A DNA stretch of 24,160 nucleotides from an uncultured Clostridia bacterium (GTDB lineage Bacteria; Bacillota; Clostridia; Saccharofermentanales; Saccharofermentanaceae): NCBI GenBank assembly GCA_946545505.1, contig CAMNNN010000002.1, forward strand, positions 1 through 24,160. The letters are read 5' to 3'. Below, piece by piece: positions 24,016 through 24,160 of the stretch (its first letter is position 1; every line of letters starts with the position of its first letter). The notes below the pieces were generated by a model that saw only the letters and a program-made list of their open reading frames with translations, was not told the origin of the DNA and did not search any database. Made by a program: the position numbers and the translations under genes.

Positions 24016-24160
24016 ATGGACGGTCATAAGAACAAGATAATGGTGAAAGAGATATTCTCGCTGCACGAAGATGCGGCAAGTCACGAGGAGATCCGCGACA
24101 GACTTCTGGCCGGCGGACGTGTTACCGGAACCAACATGATAGTTATGATCTGCGCGATCG
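24016..24160 (+). CDS. DUF389/TIGR00341-like membrane protein (5' part only)
   Basis: The frame from the ATG at 24016 runs off the window after 48 codons. It reads MDGHKNKIMVKEIFSLHED, then a helix EEIRDRLLAGGRVTGTNMIVMICAI. The pattern 'I...L..G....GTN...-I-AI' at the start of the first membrane helix matches the N-terminus of DUF389 membrane proteins, whose function is not established. GAAGGGA lies about seven bases upstream of the ATG. It is divergent from the helicase gene with a shared AT-rich promoter patch. Only the first membrane helix begins in view, so the family call is provisional. Confidence 0.6.
   Translation, partial: MDGHKNKIMVKEIFSLHEDAASHEEIRDRLLAGGRVTGTNMIVMICAI

Noticed and set aside
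1..24160. tRNA, rRNA, CRISPR arrays and insertion sequences
   Set aside because: No cloverleaf, spaced repeat or transposase-like protein could be found by reading both strands.

Overview
The window looks like a chromosomal segment of an anaerobic member of the Clostridia (Firmicutes). The grounds are the Shine-Dalgarno sites (AGGAGG, GGAGG) in front of most genes, the gene families present (C_GCAxxG_C_C protein, NimA-like flavoprotein, NuoG-like formate dehydrogenase, fused MobA-MobB, MOSC-MogA) and the tight operon packing. I cannot name a species. Base composition is roughly balanced throughout and nothing marks a recent large insertion. I see no tRNA, rRNA, CRISPR array, insertion sequence or origin.

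Left part (1-4850) is a run of small single genes. In order: a possible tail of an upstream gene, a two-helix membrane protein, an HD-domain phosphohydrolase, then on the minus strand a kinase-like APH protein translationally coupled to a C_GCAxxG_C_C redox protein. These are followed by the wreck of a CPBP membrane protease gene, a Crp/Fnr regulator, a pyridoxamine-phosphate-oxidase-like flavoprotein and a PHP-domain phosphoesterase.

The centre (4957-17648) is one continuous plus-strand operon of eleven genes with gaps of at most about 15 bp and many overlapping stop/start codons. It starts with a two-subunit formate dehydrogenase. One subunit is a NuoF-cluster/GltD-like FAD and pyridine-nucleotide oxidoreductase. 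The other is a NuoG-like molybdopterin catalytic subunit with cysteine, not selenocysteine, as the metal ligand. The rest makes and loads the cofactor: moeA, a mobA-mobB fusion, a molybdopterin-binding protein with a C-terminal four-cysteine tail, moaC, the molybdate transporter modABC, moaA, and a MOSC-MogA fusion. The operon therefore supplies an oxyanion importer, the first steps of pterin synthesis, metal insertion and GMP attachment for one metalloenzyme. Genes for MoaD, MoaE, MoeB and FdhD are not in the window. A TATAAT box and a 20-bp inverted repeat precede the first gene.

The right part holds a secreted 553-residue lipoprotein of unknown function, preceded by nested inverted repeats. 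Convergent to it is a very large minus-strand DUF4011-type superfamily 1 helicase with a Vsr/MTES_1575-like nuclease domain and a DUF3320-like end. An A9 homopolymer in that gene would, on slippage either way, stop translation just before the last module. At the edge, a DUF389-like membrane protein gene begins divergently from the helicase.

The most unusual items are the hybrid formate dehydrogenase with its self-contained cofactor operon, the Cys-tailed molybdopterin-binding protein, and the possible slippage switch in the helicase-nuclease.
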